Below are positions 34,265 to 46,365 of a stretch of 64,000 nucleotides of DNA, in pieces. Within the stretch, counting starts at the first letter, position 1; every line of letters begins with the position of its first letter. The notes below the pieces were generated by a model. It was not told the origin of the DNA. It was given only the letters and a program-made list of their open reading frames with translations, and searched no databases. Both the position numbers and the translations under genes were made by a program. The DNA comes from Arion vulgaris (Eukaryota; Mollusca; Gastropoda; Stylommatophora; Arionidae): NCBI GenBank assembly GCA_020796225.1, contig CM036753.1, positions 7,807,001 through 7,871,000 on the forward strand, written 5' to 3'.

Positions 34265-34670
34265 ATCAATGTGGAAAGCGGACTTGTGGTGTAGCTGGCG
34301 CACATTTCAACGTTTCTATAATAGCCGTCCATCGCAAGCGATGATGACAACAATCTCAGACGTGTACTGTTGCACCTCTCTGGTGTGTGCGGAGGTGACT
34401 GTAGAGTCAATCCTAGAACAGAATCCCCGACCACAGGTGGGGCATACATGATCAAGGTTAGACATGAGCGTGTTGTGTGCTCTGTCTTTCGCGCTGCTCG
34501 TTTTCTCTGTGACTCAACAATACGATGATTCTCAGCTATTCGGGTTCCTCTTTTGTTGTTACAGCGCCACATTTGGCGATCTTGCGCAAGGGATTCCCAG
34601 TACGTATTGTCTATATAGAAGCATTTCAGAGACACTTTAAGAGTGTCTTTAAAGCGTTTTCTGTCCACCA
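34265..34670 (-). mobile_element. Non-LTR retrotransposon C-terminus with zinc finger, antisense
   Basis: The minus strand reads KRFKDTLKVSLKCFYID, WESLAQDRQMWRCNNK, then, after a shift, VCPTCGRGFCSRIDSTVTS. This is the Cys-x2-Cys finger near the end of many invertebrate non-LTR proteins. No polymerase domain. Confidence 0.65.
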
Positions 34671-34839
34671 GCTAAACGTCTGCCCCTTCAAGTGAAAGTG
34701 ACAATGAAGCTGATTTGGGATGTTTTGGGACATTCACAACGTTCTATAGTGGTTTATGGTATGGATTGGGTTAATAAATTGTATCAAGTACAATTACAAT
34801 GATTTTGTTTCTAGTACACTATCAAAATTCTAAAAGTTA

Positions 34840-35015
34840 CGTGATCATCTTTACGACCGATATAAAGCCATTCAGACAAATTCGATATAGACCATTGCTC
34901 ACTTGACAGAAATTCGTGATCATCTTTACCGACCGATATAAAGCCATTCACTTGACAGAAATTCGTGATCATCTTTACCGACCGATATAAAGCCATTCAC
35001 TTGACAGAAATTCTT
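34840..35015. repeat. Three ~50-bp copies
   Basis: gatcatctttaccgaccgat and aaagccattcacttgacaga repeat. Confidence 0.85.
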
Positions 35016-35730
35016 GATTTTTACATTTTTATATAGGTAACAGTGGCGACCTTCCTAAAGTAATTTTTGCCCACCCAAATCTTTAGTTCTGTAAGATTTT
35101 TATTATATATTATTACTAAAATAACAGCGATGTTGATTTTGTGTACTTGTCGAAAATTTACAGTACGATTATCAAGTTTGTCTATAACTAAGCATTTCCG
35201 TGTTCCACATGCAATTCCGTGCAAGTCAAGAATGCCGTGGAATTAATCAGTTCACAATGTTTCCTACCGATTGTCATTGGCGTATGAACACAACATTTAT
35301 TTTATTTATAGAAGTGGAAGATATCATTTGTTCACAATGCCACCTTTCTTTTTATATTTAATAGGGATACGCCTTTGCAAACATTCGCACCATTTTGTGT
35401 ATTACTGTAATATATAAACTGTGGTTATCATTTTTGCGCTTATGCAAAATTATATTTAAAAAAACGCTTTTTGCATCAACCAAACTACCTACCAATTAGT
35501 TAAACATGGATCATGTAAGTTGAGGCAAATAAGCTGATGCAACAATTACTATCCATCAGGTATATTTTGTACAATTTCCCTTAGTTATCACAATTAACGA
35601 TAAAATTTCAATGGTAGTTACATACCAATTAGAATGTTGTTTATATCACATCTGCTCTTATCTTCAATCGTTGGTTACTGTAAGAATATTCAAGAACATA
35701 CTTTGGTTGTTTGTTTGTATGTTATTTGTG
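35016..35730. other. Intron sequence without recognised features
   Basis: AT-rich; I searched it for the missing TM4 exon (GWG-P-W pattern) and found none. Confidence 0.5.
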
Positions 35731-35734
35731 TCTG

Positions 35735-36755
35735 TAAGTTCATTTGAGTTACACTCATCATGTAAGTTCATCTTGGTTACATGCCATCATGTAAGTTCAT
35801 CTTGGTAACATGCCAACATGTAAGTTCACCTTGGTTACATGCCAACATGTAAGTTCATCTTAGTTACACGCCATCATGTAAGTTCACCTTGGTTACACGC
35901 CATCATGTAAGTTCATCTTGGTTACATTCCATCATGTAAGTTCATCTTGGTTACATGCCATCATGTAAGTTCATCTTGGTTACATGTCATCATGTAAGTT
36001 CATCTTGTTACACCATCATGTAAGTTCATCTTGGTTACACGTCATCATGTAAGTTCATCTTGGTTACATGCCATCATGTAAGTTCACCTTGGTTACATGC
36101 CAACATGTAAGTTCATCTTAGTTACACGCCATCATGTAAGTTCACCTTGGTTACACGCCATCATGTAAGTTCATCTTGGTTACATTCCATCATGTAAGTT
36201 CATCTTGGTTACATGCCATCATGTAAGTTCATCTTGGTTACATGCCATCATGTAAGTTCATCTTAGTTACACACCATCATGTAAGTTCATCTTGGTTACA
36301 TGCCATCATGTAAGTTCATCTTGGTTACATGCCATCATGTAAGTTCATCTTGGTTACATGCCATCATGTAAGTTCATCTTAGTTACATGCCATCATGTAA
36401 GTTCATCTTGGTTACATGCCATCATGTAAGTTCATCTTGGTTACACGCCATCATGTAAGTTCATCTTGGTTACATGCCATCATGTAAGTTCATCTTGTTA
36501 CACGCCATCATGAAAGTTCATCTTAGTTACACCACATGTAAGTTCATCTTGGTTACACGACATCATGTAAGTTCATACTTGTTACACGACATCATGTAAG
36601 TTCATCTTGGTTACACGCCATCATGAAAGTTCATCTTGGTTACACACCATCATGTAAGTTCATCTTGGTTACACGTCATCATGTAAGTTCATCTTGGTTA
36701 CACGTCATCATGTAAGTTCATCTTGGTTACATGCCATCATGTAAGTTAAAATTGG
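35735..36755. repeat. 29-bp minisatellite, ~35 copies
   Basis: The unit is catcatgtaagttcatcttg plus gttacatgc, with variants (cacgc, cacctt, cttagtt) that recur in blocks; a ~300-bp block near 35800 is nearly repeated near 36080. Each unit contains gtaagt, a splice-donor-like string, about 35 times. Confidence 0.93.
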
Positions 36756-36882
36756 TTACATACGCTTATATATATATGTTAAAATGTATTTCCTATCATT
36801 ATATATGTTAATCTTGCTTACACAACTTATATAGTTAATCTTACTAACACTTACATACGTTAATCTTACTAACACACATAAC

Positions 36883-37620
36883 TTGACCATCGTCATCAGC
36901 AGCAACCTCGCCCTCGATGATGAAATTAGTGGTCGCATTGGGAAGGCCTCCACTGCTATGTTTAAATTAGCAAAGCGTGTATGGGAAAACAGGCACTCAC
37001 AAGAAACACCAAGACACAAGTATATAAGGCTTGTGTTCTCAGCAATCTGCTGTATGGTAGTGAGACATGGACCACATATGCTAGACAAGAGCATCGCCTC
37101 AACACCTTCCACATGCGCTGTCTCAGGCGAATATACAACACTCGATGGCAAGACCACATCTCCAATATAGAAGTCCTGGACAGTGCTGGCATTCCAAGCA
37201 TGTAGACGTTGCTGATTCAGCGACGTCTGATATGGATGGACACGTGTGCCGCATGAGCGATGATAGAATCCCAAAGAACATTCTATATGTTCAACTCGCA
37301 ACTGGTGCTAGACAGCTTGGGCGCCCATTATTACGCTTCTAACGTGATCTAACTTCATGCGGCATAGACAAAGAACACTGGGAGCGGCTGGCCAAAGACA
37401 GGCAAGCATGCGAGCGGCTCAAAAAGAAAATAAGAAAACAACATCACATGTGGAGGCAAAAGAGCGCAGAGGGCAGAGAGAACATCCTATGTATCAGCTC
37501 CAGTCTCCAGTTTTACCTGCAGCAACTGTGGCAAGGAATGCCACTCCAGAATAGGCCATTACAGTCCCAAGAAACGCTGCGATTCAGCGCAGAACATACT
37601 ACGTGACGCGAGACCTATTG
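36883..37620 (+). mobile_element. Non-LTR retrotransposon C-terminal region
   Basis: Frames in order: LALDDEISGRIGKASTAMF, then NTKTQVYKACVLSNLLYGS and ETWTTYARQEHRLNTF, then HVCRMSDDRIPKNILY with GARQLGRPLLRF, DKEHWERLAKDRQACERL, and finally CSNCGKECHSRIGHY, a zinc finger. Two frameshifts break it. The catalytic YxDD part is absent (5' truncation). Confidence 0.82.
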
Positions 37621-38074
37621 TCTCCTGAGACAAAGAGGGTAATGATGACTAACACACAACTACTATATGTTAATCTCACTAAATTACTACTATACATATA
37701 TAGTTAATCTTGGTTGAATACAGCAAAATGTGTTTGATGTCCTGTAGACTTTTCAGACGATGGAGTATAAAGTTCCTGTGTCATTATAATTCTAGATCCT
37801 ATAGGACACAAGGTAAAAAGACCGATTACTTTCCCGAGGTGTGAAACGTAGGATCTACTGTTCTGGGCATGCCTGTGTTCACGACAATGAGAGACCTTGC
37901 ATCGACATAATAATTTGTAGAGGAGTTTAGGATGGATAATGGGGGATCATCTTCGATTTCTTGACGTCCTCATGTTGGATGGGAACACTCATATTAATTG
38001 TTGAACTTATGCAGGAATTTCATAAGTTTGTAATTATATGTTGTACAAGTAGAGATGGATGCTTGAGGGGCAGA

Positions 38075-38106
<32 letters not shown>

Positions 38107-38490
38107 CCAGCGTGTCGCAGACACCATCAGTATTTCAAACACTACACATCTGCCATGAGAGACTGAGCACCTACGACTCTGTTCAGAATGCCAAAATCTA
38201 TCGGTTTAGTAACCAATAGCCAATACGCAAACAATAAATCAATAATTTGTTACAGGGTATATTTAGTAACTTTAAGAAATGGACAGGTTACAGTCTGGCA
38301 GTGTGCAACACCAAGGCAAAGACAGAGGATGCTGGAGATTCATTGCAGCCAACCTTCGATGTGGAGACGGCACCTGATGATGATGATACTTAGTCATGAA
38401 GCTATAGAGACGTTATATATAAATAAATAACGCACATTTACCCTATCGTTTACTAGAAGTATTCATTTTATGGGATTGTTATAATGTGCA
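37621..38490. other. Intron sequence; scraps of retroelement tail and a GA run
   Basis: 38080-38098 is (ga)n. 38270-38390 resembles a retroelement tail ending in gatgatgatgat. No TM4 exon was seen. Confidence 0.5.
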
Positions 38491-38492
38491 AC

Positions 38493-38634
38493 TGATAATT
38501 GATAGAACAACAGCAAGACTTCAACACATCTCCATATGATTGAGAGATTGCTGTACAAGAAAAGATAATTGATAGAACAACAGCAAGACTTCAACACATC
38601 TCCTTATGATTGAGAGATTGCTGTACAAGAAAAT
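38493..38634. repeat. Two ~71-bp tandem copies
   Basis: ataattgatagaacaacagc to gattgctgtacaagaaaa occurs twice with one base difference. Confidence 0.9.
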
Positions 38635-38959
38635 GTGCGTAACATATTAGCTGTCCTTACTAAAATAATCTTCTTTCATCTTATCGTTTCTTCTGCATGT
38701 TGTAACAGTTAGGCGCATATAGATCCGTACAACAGCACGTTCTTGTAAACTTTTTATCCGTGAACTTATTAGAGCTTGTAACCTCTATAATTAAAAAATA
38801 ATATTTTAAAAAATATATTTAATTACATTTTTACATTACGTTTTAGGAGGTTATTATTTTTGTAGTGGAATCTCGTCACAAAATTTTATAAGTGGAAAAA
38901 TACGTTAATTAGGGAAATAATGTTTTTATGGAATTCATTTTATATATATTGATTTAATA

Positions 38960-39220
38960 GCTTGACCTGGTCAGAACTTGGATAACAAACAGTCCTTCAA
39001 AATTGCTATCTCTTACAAATCAGATCAACCTTTTCTGATGTCATGCTCAAATCATTTATCACATCCTACACCCTTCTTTTCCATGGTCTTCCTATTCTTC
39101 TCTTAGCGTGTTATGAACATTTTTAATACTGACCAGACCATTATATTTTGATTTTGAGTTCTCTTCTGACAGATCTATTTGTTCCTTTTTCTAACTATGG
39201 TATGTGGAGGATTATTCTGT
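38960..39220 (-). mobile_element. Antisense non-LTR retrotransposon fragment
   Basis: Parallels 6725-7020: acagtccttcaaaattgcta, atcacatcctacaccc, ttccatggtcttccta. Heavily decayed. Confidence 0.42.
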
Positions 39221-39562
39221 AACACTTATATCCAAAGCACGTATTAAAATTTGTGCAGCCTTGTTAAATTGGTTATTGAGTTGACGTCATTGCACTACGG
39301 TCAGACCCATAGGTGCTCAGTATACCCCAATAGATATCGAAGTGTAGGCATACTGATGGTGCCCGTGGCTTGCTGGTTAAAGACACTCCATACTCTGCCC
39401 CTCAGCCATCCAGTTCTACTTGTACAACTGGTAACTCCAAACTGCTTAAATCACTGGATCGATTCAACATCTATTTTAGTGTCTTCATCCCAACATGCAG
39501 TCGTGAAGAGACCACTGAAGAACATCCCCCTTATCCATCTTCAACTACCCAACAACCCTTGT

Positions 39563-39564
<2 letters not shown>

Positions 39565-39627
<63 letters not shown>
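39565..39627. repeat. (TA)n microsatellite
   Basis: A pure ta run ending 27 bp before the next acceptor. Confidence 0.95.
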
Positions 39628-39630
<3 letters not shown>

Positions 39631-39654
39631 TCACATAAACCACTTTTTGTTTAG

Positions 39655-39721
39655 ATGTTGGAACACTCACGATATGGGATATTACTGGATTCTCAACGCT
39701 CCGATTGTCTCATCAATATCG
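39655..39721 (+). CDS. GPCR exon: ECL2 and start of TM5
   Basis: Acceptor tttgtttag, donor gtaagt. After one base it encodes 22 residues, CWNTHDMGYYWILNAPIVSS then IS, ending in phase 0. The CW pair is the ECL2 landmark whose Cys bonds to TM3. YYWILNAPI matches the W-I--PI pattern entering TM5. It joins directly to VNFFFFLNI. Confidence 0.92.
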
Positions 39722-39887
39722 GTAAGTTGAGTCTTGTTGAATTTTTATTTAGAAATGCTAGTAAGTGAGACTGTATGTATTTGTTGACGAGAAATTAAAC
39801 AACCAAATTTATTGATCAATATTGGTTGAGATACGATATAAATATTTATCGAATCTAAACGAGCTGAAGCATATTTTCTCCTATTAG

Positions 39888-40155
39888 TCTAAACAGGATG
39901 ATATTAGTCTAAACAGGATGATATTAGTCTAACCAGTCTGATATTAGTCTAACCAGTCTGATATGTCTATACAGGCTGATATTAGCTTAAACAGGCTGAT
40001 ATAAGCTTAAACAGGCTGATATAAGCTTAAACAGGCTGATATAAGTTTAAACAGGCTATATAAGTAACAGCTGTATAAGCTTAAACAGGCTAATATAAGC
40101 TTAAACAGGCTGATATAAGCTTAAACAGGCTGATATTAGTATAGCAGGCTGACAT
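39888..40155. repeat. ~20-bp minisatellite, ~13 copies
   Basis: Unit gatattagtctaaacaggct drifting into gatataagcttaaacaggct. Confidence 0.92.
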
Positions 40156-40595
40156 TTTTCCAGCAGTTTTATATATATGGATAAAGTTGTTATCAAGGGG
40201 AGACGATCATTAAAGTCAGAAAGAGACTAATATAGTCAGTATTGCAAATAAAACTATTGAGTTCTGTAGAAGAAAAGCCAACATAGGAGACAAACGATTT
40301 GGAAAGATTGATGACCAGAGATGTTTAGTCTCATTGGTTCTATTTCAAGGAATTTGAAATGCTCTGTTGTGAAAGTAGTATTAGTCTCTTCGTGAGACGA
40401 GACTTTGGTTGTTTATTTTGGAAAAGAAAATAAATAATAAGTTTGTTTTCGAGTTCACTTAAACACAGTGTTTGTTTGTGTGGGTTTTTTTTTTTAATGG
40501 CCAGTGAATAAAACGAAACTGCAGATTAGTTTCATGCACTTGATTTTTTCAGTGCAATTCGTTTGTTTCTTTCTGAAGAAATAACGAATAAACTT
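40156..40595. other. Intron sequence without recognised features
   Basis: Nothing beyond short A/T runs recognised. Confidence 0.5.
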
Positions 40596-40596
40596 A

Positions 40597-40990
40597 TTAC
40601 TCATTGTGTGTGTCTCTCTCTCGTTCATATTACTCATGTGTGTGCTCTCTCTCTCTCGTTCATATTACTCATTGTGTGTGTCTCTCTCTCTCGTTCATAT
40701 TACTCATTGTGTGTGTCTCTCTCTCGTTTTTATTACTCATTGTGTGTGTCTCTCTCTCTCGTTTATAATACTCATTGTGTGTGTCTCTCTCTCTCGTTCA
40801 TATTACTCATTGTGTGTGTGTGTCTCTCTCTCGTTCATATTACTCATTGTGTGTGTCTCTCTCTCTCGTTCATATTACTCATTGTGTGTGTCTCTCTCTC
40901 GTTCATATTACTCATTGTGTGTGTCTCTCTCTCTCTCGTTCATATTACTCATTGTGTGTCTCTCTCTCTCGTTCATATTACTCATTGTAT
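40597..40990. repeat. ~34-bp minisatellite with CT/GT core
   Basis: About 11 copies of attgtgtgtgtctctctctc plus gttcatattactc, varying in the number of ct pairs. Leucine/serine/valine-rich open frames across it are artefacts. Confidence 0.93.
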
Positions 40991-41104
40991 CTGAGAATAA
41001 CTGCTGCTGGAGCCGGTCAAATGGAGTTTTCCATGACAGGTCTGCTACAAACTAAAACGTCAACACATCGACAAATTCATATCAACACACAATCCACACT
41101 TTCA

Positions 41105-41140
41105 CAGCAAGTCTACACACACACACACACACCACACCAT
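41105..41140. repeat. (CA)n-rich tract
   Basis: ca dinucleotides, interrupted. Confidence 0.8.
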
Positions 41141-41294
41141 TCACACACCCACAGTACATCCAAAAAAGCAGGTGATATTAGAATAACACACAAAATCTGT
41201 TCACGTTAACATACACACCAGCACATCTACTCATCCACGCACACAAACAAGGACATCCATCAAAACGTGTAGACATCCTTCCACCCACTTCCTA

Positions 41295-41450
41295 CAACAG
41301 ACCCACACATCCAACAGACCCATACATCCAATAGACCCACACATCCAATAGACCCACACATCCAAAACAGACCCACACATCCAACAGACCCACACATCCA
41401 ACAGACCCACACATCCAATAGACCCACACATCCAACAGACCCACACATCG
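41295..41450. repeat. 18-bp minisatellite
   Basis: About nine copies of cccacacatccaacagac, unit divisible by three, giving open minus-strand frames rich in Cys/Gly/Val that are not genes. Confidence 0.92.
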
Positions 41451-41570
41451 ACGAATCACTACAAGATCGACGAGCACTAGCACAGTCACCAAAACATCTT
41501 CTAAACACATAAACTAGTACATACGCCAACACAGTCACACCTACATTAATACATTATATATATGTGTGTA

Positions 41571-41790
41571 GCGTCTGGCCGAATGGATTAGAGCGCGAGC
41601 TCCCATGCGGAGACCCGGGTTCAATTCACGGTAAGGGTAATAATTTTGTTCTATCTAGTGCATAAAGAAAACATCCTAACCTGAGCAGTTTAACGACGAC
41701 TGTACTAGCAATGCGACCATTAAATTCCACAGTCTCATTACCCTCCTGCCCTACCCCGCCCACAAAATGGTATAACAGGCAGTAACCAGA
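41571..41790 (+). mobile_element. tRNA-derived SINE family D
   Basis: A tRNA-like head gcgtctggccgaatggatta (A box) and gacccgggttcaattcacgg (B box), then a body of about 150 bp ending near a ggtataacaggcagt stretch. The B box is good, but acceptor-stem pairing is not convincing, so this is not a functional tRNA. A head-only relative lies inverted at 53185-53275. Confidence 0.7.
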
Positions 41791-41921
41791 GTTTTTTTAT
41801 TTGTTTTTAAACAATAATTATATGCTTGTATTTTATGTATAATATCCACTTCATGAAATTATTGTATCCGCAAGTAATATTGTATTCATTATAACTGGTT
41901 ACCACTTATTATTTTGTCCAG

Positions 41922-42007
41922 GTCAACTTTTTCTTCTTCTTAAATATCATCCGTGTACTGTTTACAAAGATTCGAGATTGCAACACTAGAGATCCCAGGA
42001 GATATCG
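41922..42007 (+). CDS. GPCR exon: TM5 and ICL3
   Basis: Acceptor ttttgtccag, donor gtaaat. It encodes 28 residues, VNFFFFLNIIRVLFTKIRD then CNTRDPRRY, plus two bases (CG) of an Arg codon completed by G of the next exon. The conserved Asn of TM5 and the basic ICL3 used in G-protein coupling are present. PTH receptors have the same 'NI-RVL-TK-R' sequence here. Confidence 0.93.
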
Positions 42008-42340
42008 GTAAATATTTACTGTAATAGTTATACATGTATTACTTTGATCACTCTGTCTTGTTGGAATTAATAACATAATGCAGATTTGAGACTTTAGACC
42101 TGGAGGAAATGATACTTATTCTTCTTCTACTTGTTCAGTTAAAAGATGTACTATAATAAAAGATACAGCAAAGCTCCCTGTGGAGTAGAATACTTCCAGA
42201 TCTGGTAGCATTGTATGTATCATCACTATCAATAAAGCAGACATATGATATTTGAAGGAAAAAACAGCTCCGGAACCTACTGTATCAGAAAGAGAAGCAA
42301 AGAGATTCCATAATTAGGAATCTAAAATATTAACTCCATG
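42008..42340. other. Intron sequence without recognised features
   Basis: AT-rich; nothing recognised. Confidence 0.5.
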
Positions 42341-42344
42341 GTCT

Positions 42345-43572
42345 GACACAGGCAATAGATACCGGGATGACACAGGGAAGAGTCCGGCATGACACAAGAA
42401 AAGAGAGAACCGGCATGACAGGAAAAAACACTCGGAACTACTGACAGAAAGAGACGAAAGACCGACAGACACAGGAATAAGACAACAATATCTGATTAAG
42501 GAAAAAAGACCGGCATGACACAGGAAAAGAGACCGGCATGACACAGAAAAGAGACCGCATGACACAGGAAAAAGACCGGCATGACAGAGAAAGAAAAGAC
42601 CGGCATGACACAGGAAAAGAACCGGCATGACACAGGAAAAAAGACCGGCATGACAGAGGAAAAAACGGCATGACAGAGAAAGAAAAAGACCGGCATGACA
42701 CAGGAAAAGAGACCGGCATGACAAGTAAGACCATGCGGGAAAAGAGACCGGCATGACACAAGGAAAAGAGACCGGCATGACACAGGGAAAAGAGACCGGC
42801 ATGACCAGGAAAGAGACCGGCATGACACAGGGAAAAGAGACCGGCATGACACAGGGAAAAGAGACCGGCATGACACAGGGAAAAGAGACCGGCATGACAC
42901 AGGGAAAAGATACCGGCATGACCAGGGAAACGAGACCGGCATGACACAGGGAAAAGAGACCGGCATGACACAGGGAAACGAGACCGGCATGACCAGGGAA
43001 ACGAGACGGCATGACACAGTGTAAAGGGACCGACATGATGAGAAAGAAAAGAGACCGGCATGACACAGGAAAAACAGGAAAAAGATCGGCATGACACAGG
43101 AAAAACAGGAAAAAGATCGGAATGACACAGGAAAAAACAGGGAAAAAGATCGGCATGACACAGAAAAAACAGGGAAAAAGATCGGCATGACACGGAAAAC
43201 AGGAAAAAGATCGCAGCCGGAAAAACGGAAAAAGATCAACATGACACAGGAAAAACAAGAAAAAACGATCGTCATGACACAGGAAACAAAGGGGGAAAAG
43301 ATCGGCATGACACAGGAAACAAAGGGGGAAAAGATCGACATGACACAGGAAAAACAGGAAAAAAGAGATCGACATGACACCAGTAAAAGAGACCGACATG
43401 ACACAGGAAAAGACACCGGACTGACACAGGAAATGACACCGGACTGTCACAGGAAATGACACTGGCACGACATAGGAAAAGACACCGGATTGACACAGGA
43501 AAAGACACAGGACTGTCACAGGAAATGACACTGGCACGACACAGGAAAAGACACCGGACTGACACAGGAAAA
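42345..43572. repeat. 24-bp minisatellite, ~45 copies
   Basis: Unit gaccggcatgacacagggaa plus aaga, with the cleanest copies at 42740-43000 and drifted ones outside (aaaacagg inserts, gatcgacatg, gacaccggactg). As 24 is divisible by three, the minus strand stays open for 437 codons (C-H-A-G-L-F-like repeats). That frame has no splice or domain support. Confidence 0.93.
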
Positions 43573-44750
43573 AAGATACAAAATTCATATTTGCAAGTAG
43601 ATTAGAAACCAACAAAAACACACACAAAAATACTTCTTACAAGAGAACTGTCAATGTACAAAAACCGCTAGTAACTCAATAACCTATTCATGTTTCCTAT
43701 ATTTTGTATTAAACATTTATCTTCTGGTTGCATAGAAACTGATCTCTTTTGCAAACATGATAACATTAACGATTCTCTGAAGCTATTCTAGTCACGTTTT
43801 ATTATTTTCATTTGATTGATATCCCATATCTTGATCTGATGTGTACACATGTACTATCTGTGTGTATTGTATTTGGATCGTTTCATGTTGCTATTAATTC
43901 GCAGAATATTGACATCAGGTCTAAAAATTAATATATTTTTAATATTATGATTATATTGACAGTATCGTTCAATATTTAACTTGTATTCGCCAGGATTTAA
44001 TATTTTAGATTTTTTAAATAGAATTCTCATGTATTCTATTTTTGTGAGAAACATTCTCGAGTAATGTATTACATCTCTTTCTGTACAGATTTCTTTAAGT
44101 TTGATTTGTGTCTGTATGTGAACAGTGAAATATGTACATAGTTTCAGCCATTTGTGTCTGTATGTGAACAGTGAAATATGTACATAATTTCAGCCATTTG
44201 TGTCTGTATTTTCATTTATTGTAAATATTACAACACTTGAACTAAAGTTCTAAATTTTCTTTAGAATTGAATAAAGATTTTAAGATTCAAGTTTGCATTG
44301 AAAGGTTAGCTAATGTCACCCGAGTGATTGCTCCCTTTTTAACTCGAAACAGTGAACTGTTTTCATTACATAATTTTAATTTCCAAATGTACTTTTCTTG
44401 CTAAAAGCAAGACATTTTTGAAGTAAATGAAACGAGAGCAGTATTGATCAATTAAAGGAAATCCTAACAAGTGTTGTGTAACAAGAAGATGTGGTTCTCA
44501 CAGTAGAAGATCTTGGAAACTTGTCGTATGATATGAAGTGCTTCATGATGGGAAGATTCTTGCATCGTTGTTGTGCAACTGAAGTACGTATCTCAAGAAA
44601 GACACGGTTTGCAACAAACTAAAGCACTAAAAATAGGGATGAGGCTTGCAATATTACATTGAAGTGCTGACCCAGGGAAAAAATCTTGAAAAAAAACTCA
44701 AATACACACCACATGGAAGAGACTTAGAACATTACAGTGTAACGTGAAGT
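43573..44750. other. Intron sequence; a two-copy repeat at 44100-44215
   Basis: gtgaacagtgaaatatgtac is repeated at 44119 and 44163 with its flanks. The rest is unique-looking AT-rich sequence. Confidence 0.5.
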
Positions 44751-44754
44751 ACCA

Positions 44755-45005
44755 AGATGTAAAGAAAAGATGCTGACGCTGAATATGGCCCATCTTGAAC
44801 AAACTAAAGCGGAATACAACAAGACAGCCCCTTTCCTGGAACCCACAGGGAAAACTAAAGACAGGGCGGCCAAGAAATAAATACATGCATTGACTGGGAT
44901 GTAGAGATTAACGATGTGTTGAAGAGCTGGAAAGAACTGCGAGACAGCTAAAGATAGAAGGACTTGGCATTACTTGACTGAGGGCCTATATCACAACCGG
45001 GATTG
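44755..45005 (+). mobile_element. Non-LTR retrotransposon tail fragment
   Basis: A shifted frame gives TAPFLEPTGKTKDRAAK; the neighbouring frame gives GNPQGKLKTGRPRNK-like residues, the 'NPQG-R--GRP' block of 54451-54657. ELERTARQLK follows. It ends near a (ga)n run at 45018-45050. Confidence 0.5.
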
Positions 45006-45315
45006 AAGCAGCGCAAGAGAGAGAGAGAGAGAGAAAGAGACAGAGAGAGGAAAAAAGAGAAACGGAATACTTCCGAAACGCTCACTATTGTAACAATAAA
45101 ATGTTGTTAATCCTGTTGATGGGTTTGTACTTCTTTAACATTTTTGTGAAGGGAAGTAATCATGAATTATCCACAATTTCTGTACAATTTATGTTCTAGT
45201 TATGTCCCTTATTGTTAACTTTTTGAAATCAAAATGATACCAACAAATCACATGTTAAGTCAAACATAGGCAACTAAATTATAACGATGCTTTCATTAAT
45301 TTGTCCATAATTCAG

Positions 45316-45454
45316 GAAACTAGCAAAGTCAACATTGATATTGATTCCCTTGTTTGGTGTATACTATATCATATTTATTGTTATGAACGCCTACAAAGAG
45401 CCTAATCTTGCTGTTGTCCATATGTATATCGAGATGACACTCAATTCATTTCAG
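45316..45454 (+). CDS. GPCR exon: TM6, ECL3 and start of TM7
   Basis: Acceptor cataattcag, donor gtattt. It finishes the Arg codon, then encodes 46 residues: KLAKSTLILIPLFGVYYIIF (TM6, with the PLFG motif), IVMNAYKEPNLAVVH (ECL3), MYIEMTLNSFQ (TM7). It ends in phase 0 and continues with GTVVALLFCFLNGE. The E-M-x-x-NSFQG wording is shared with PTH receptors. Confidence 0.95.
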
Positions 45455-45603
45455 GTATTTATCATGTATATTTTCTTGGTTATTTTACTCATTTCGTACT
45501 AACTGCCGCAGGGTGCGCCAAGATTATGTATTAAAATAACCGAGCTGCCGTACACTGCGCCAAACATTGTTTCATGTAAAATTAGTGCACAATTTACATC
45601 AAC

Positions 45604-46365
45604 GCATTCTGATACAATTTCTGGTTTTTCAGGGAGGTAAGACATCAAATATCACTTTAAATGGTAACCATCTAACACCAGTGCAAAAATTCTGCTATCT
45701 TGGGTCCACGGTCACTGCCAGCCTTTCTCTTGATGAAGAAATCAACTCTCGTATAGGAGTGCGGCTACTACATTCGGCATACTATCAAAGCGAGCGTGGG
45801 ACAACAAAAATTGACATTGCAGACGAAAACTCAAATATATCGAGCCTGTGTAATTAGTTCTTTACTATATGGCTCAGAAACATGGACAGCCTACTCAAGA
45901 CACGAGAGGAGACTTAACATCTTTCACCTTCGATGTCTCCGCAAGATTATGAACATCAGGTGGTACGACAAGATAACCAACTATGAAGTACTACAATGTG
46001 CAAATCTGCCTTCCATCATGGGCATGCTCAGCAGTAGACGACTAAGATGGTTGGGACATGTGAGAAGAATGAAACTTATCGCATACCAAAACAAATGTTG
46101 TTCTGTGAACTTTCGGAGGAAGAGGCACCAGGGCAGACCACTGCTCAGATATAAAGATGTCTGCAAAACCTCAATGAAAAACTTTGCTATAGATCCCAGC
46201 ACATGGGAGGGACTAGCTGATGACAGAGTTGTGTGGAAAGCCAAATTACGGAAGGGCGCAGAGTCTTTTGAGAAGAGACTTATGTACGAGCTGAACGACA
46301 AGAGAGAAAGCGAAAACTCAGAAGTTGTCACAGTAAAACACTTGCCCACTGACCGTCTGTAAAGA
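45604..46365 (+). mobile_element. Non-LTR retrotransposon C-terminal region, well preserved
   Basis: The first frame ends with KFCYLGSTVTASLSLDEEI. After one frameshift, a 188-codon frame reads LTLQTKTQIYRACVISSLLY, GSETWTAYSRHERRLNIFHL, RRLRWLGHVRRMK, RRKRHQGRPLLRYKDVCK and WEGLADDRVVWKAK. This is the conserved region after the reverse-transcriptase domain. It lies about 150 bp downstream of a receptor exon, same strand. No polymerase core; 5' truncated. Confidence 0.87.

Noticed and set aside
35735..36755. CRISPR-like or regulatory repeat
   Set aside because: Head-to-tail units without spacers; an intronic minisatellite.
36756..37301. 181-codon minus-strand frame
   Set aside because: Shadow of the plus-strand retroelement that carries recognisable motifs.
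37940..38000. Possible TM4 exon (ggggatcatcttcgatttct)
   Set aside because: No GW-P-W pattern in any frame, and no acceptor/donor pair with the required phase.
40563..41209. Leu/Ser/Val-rich frames
   Set aside because: Products of the 34-bp CT/GT minisatellite.
41571..41640. Possible tRNA gene
   Set aside because: Good A and B boxes, but the acceptor stem does not pair convincingly and a body follows; interpreted as a SINE head.
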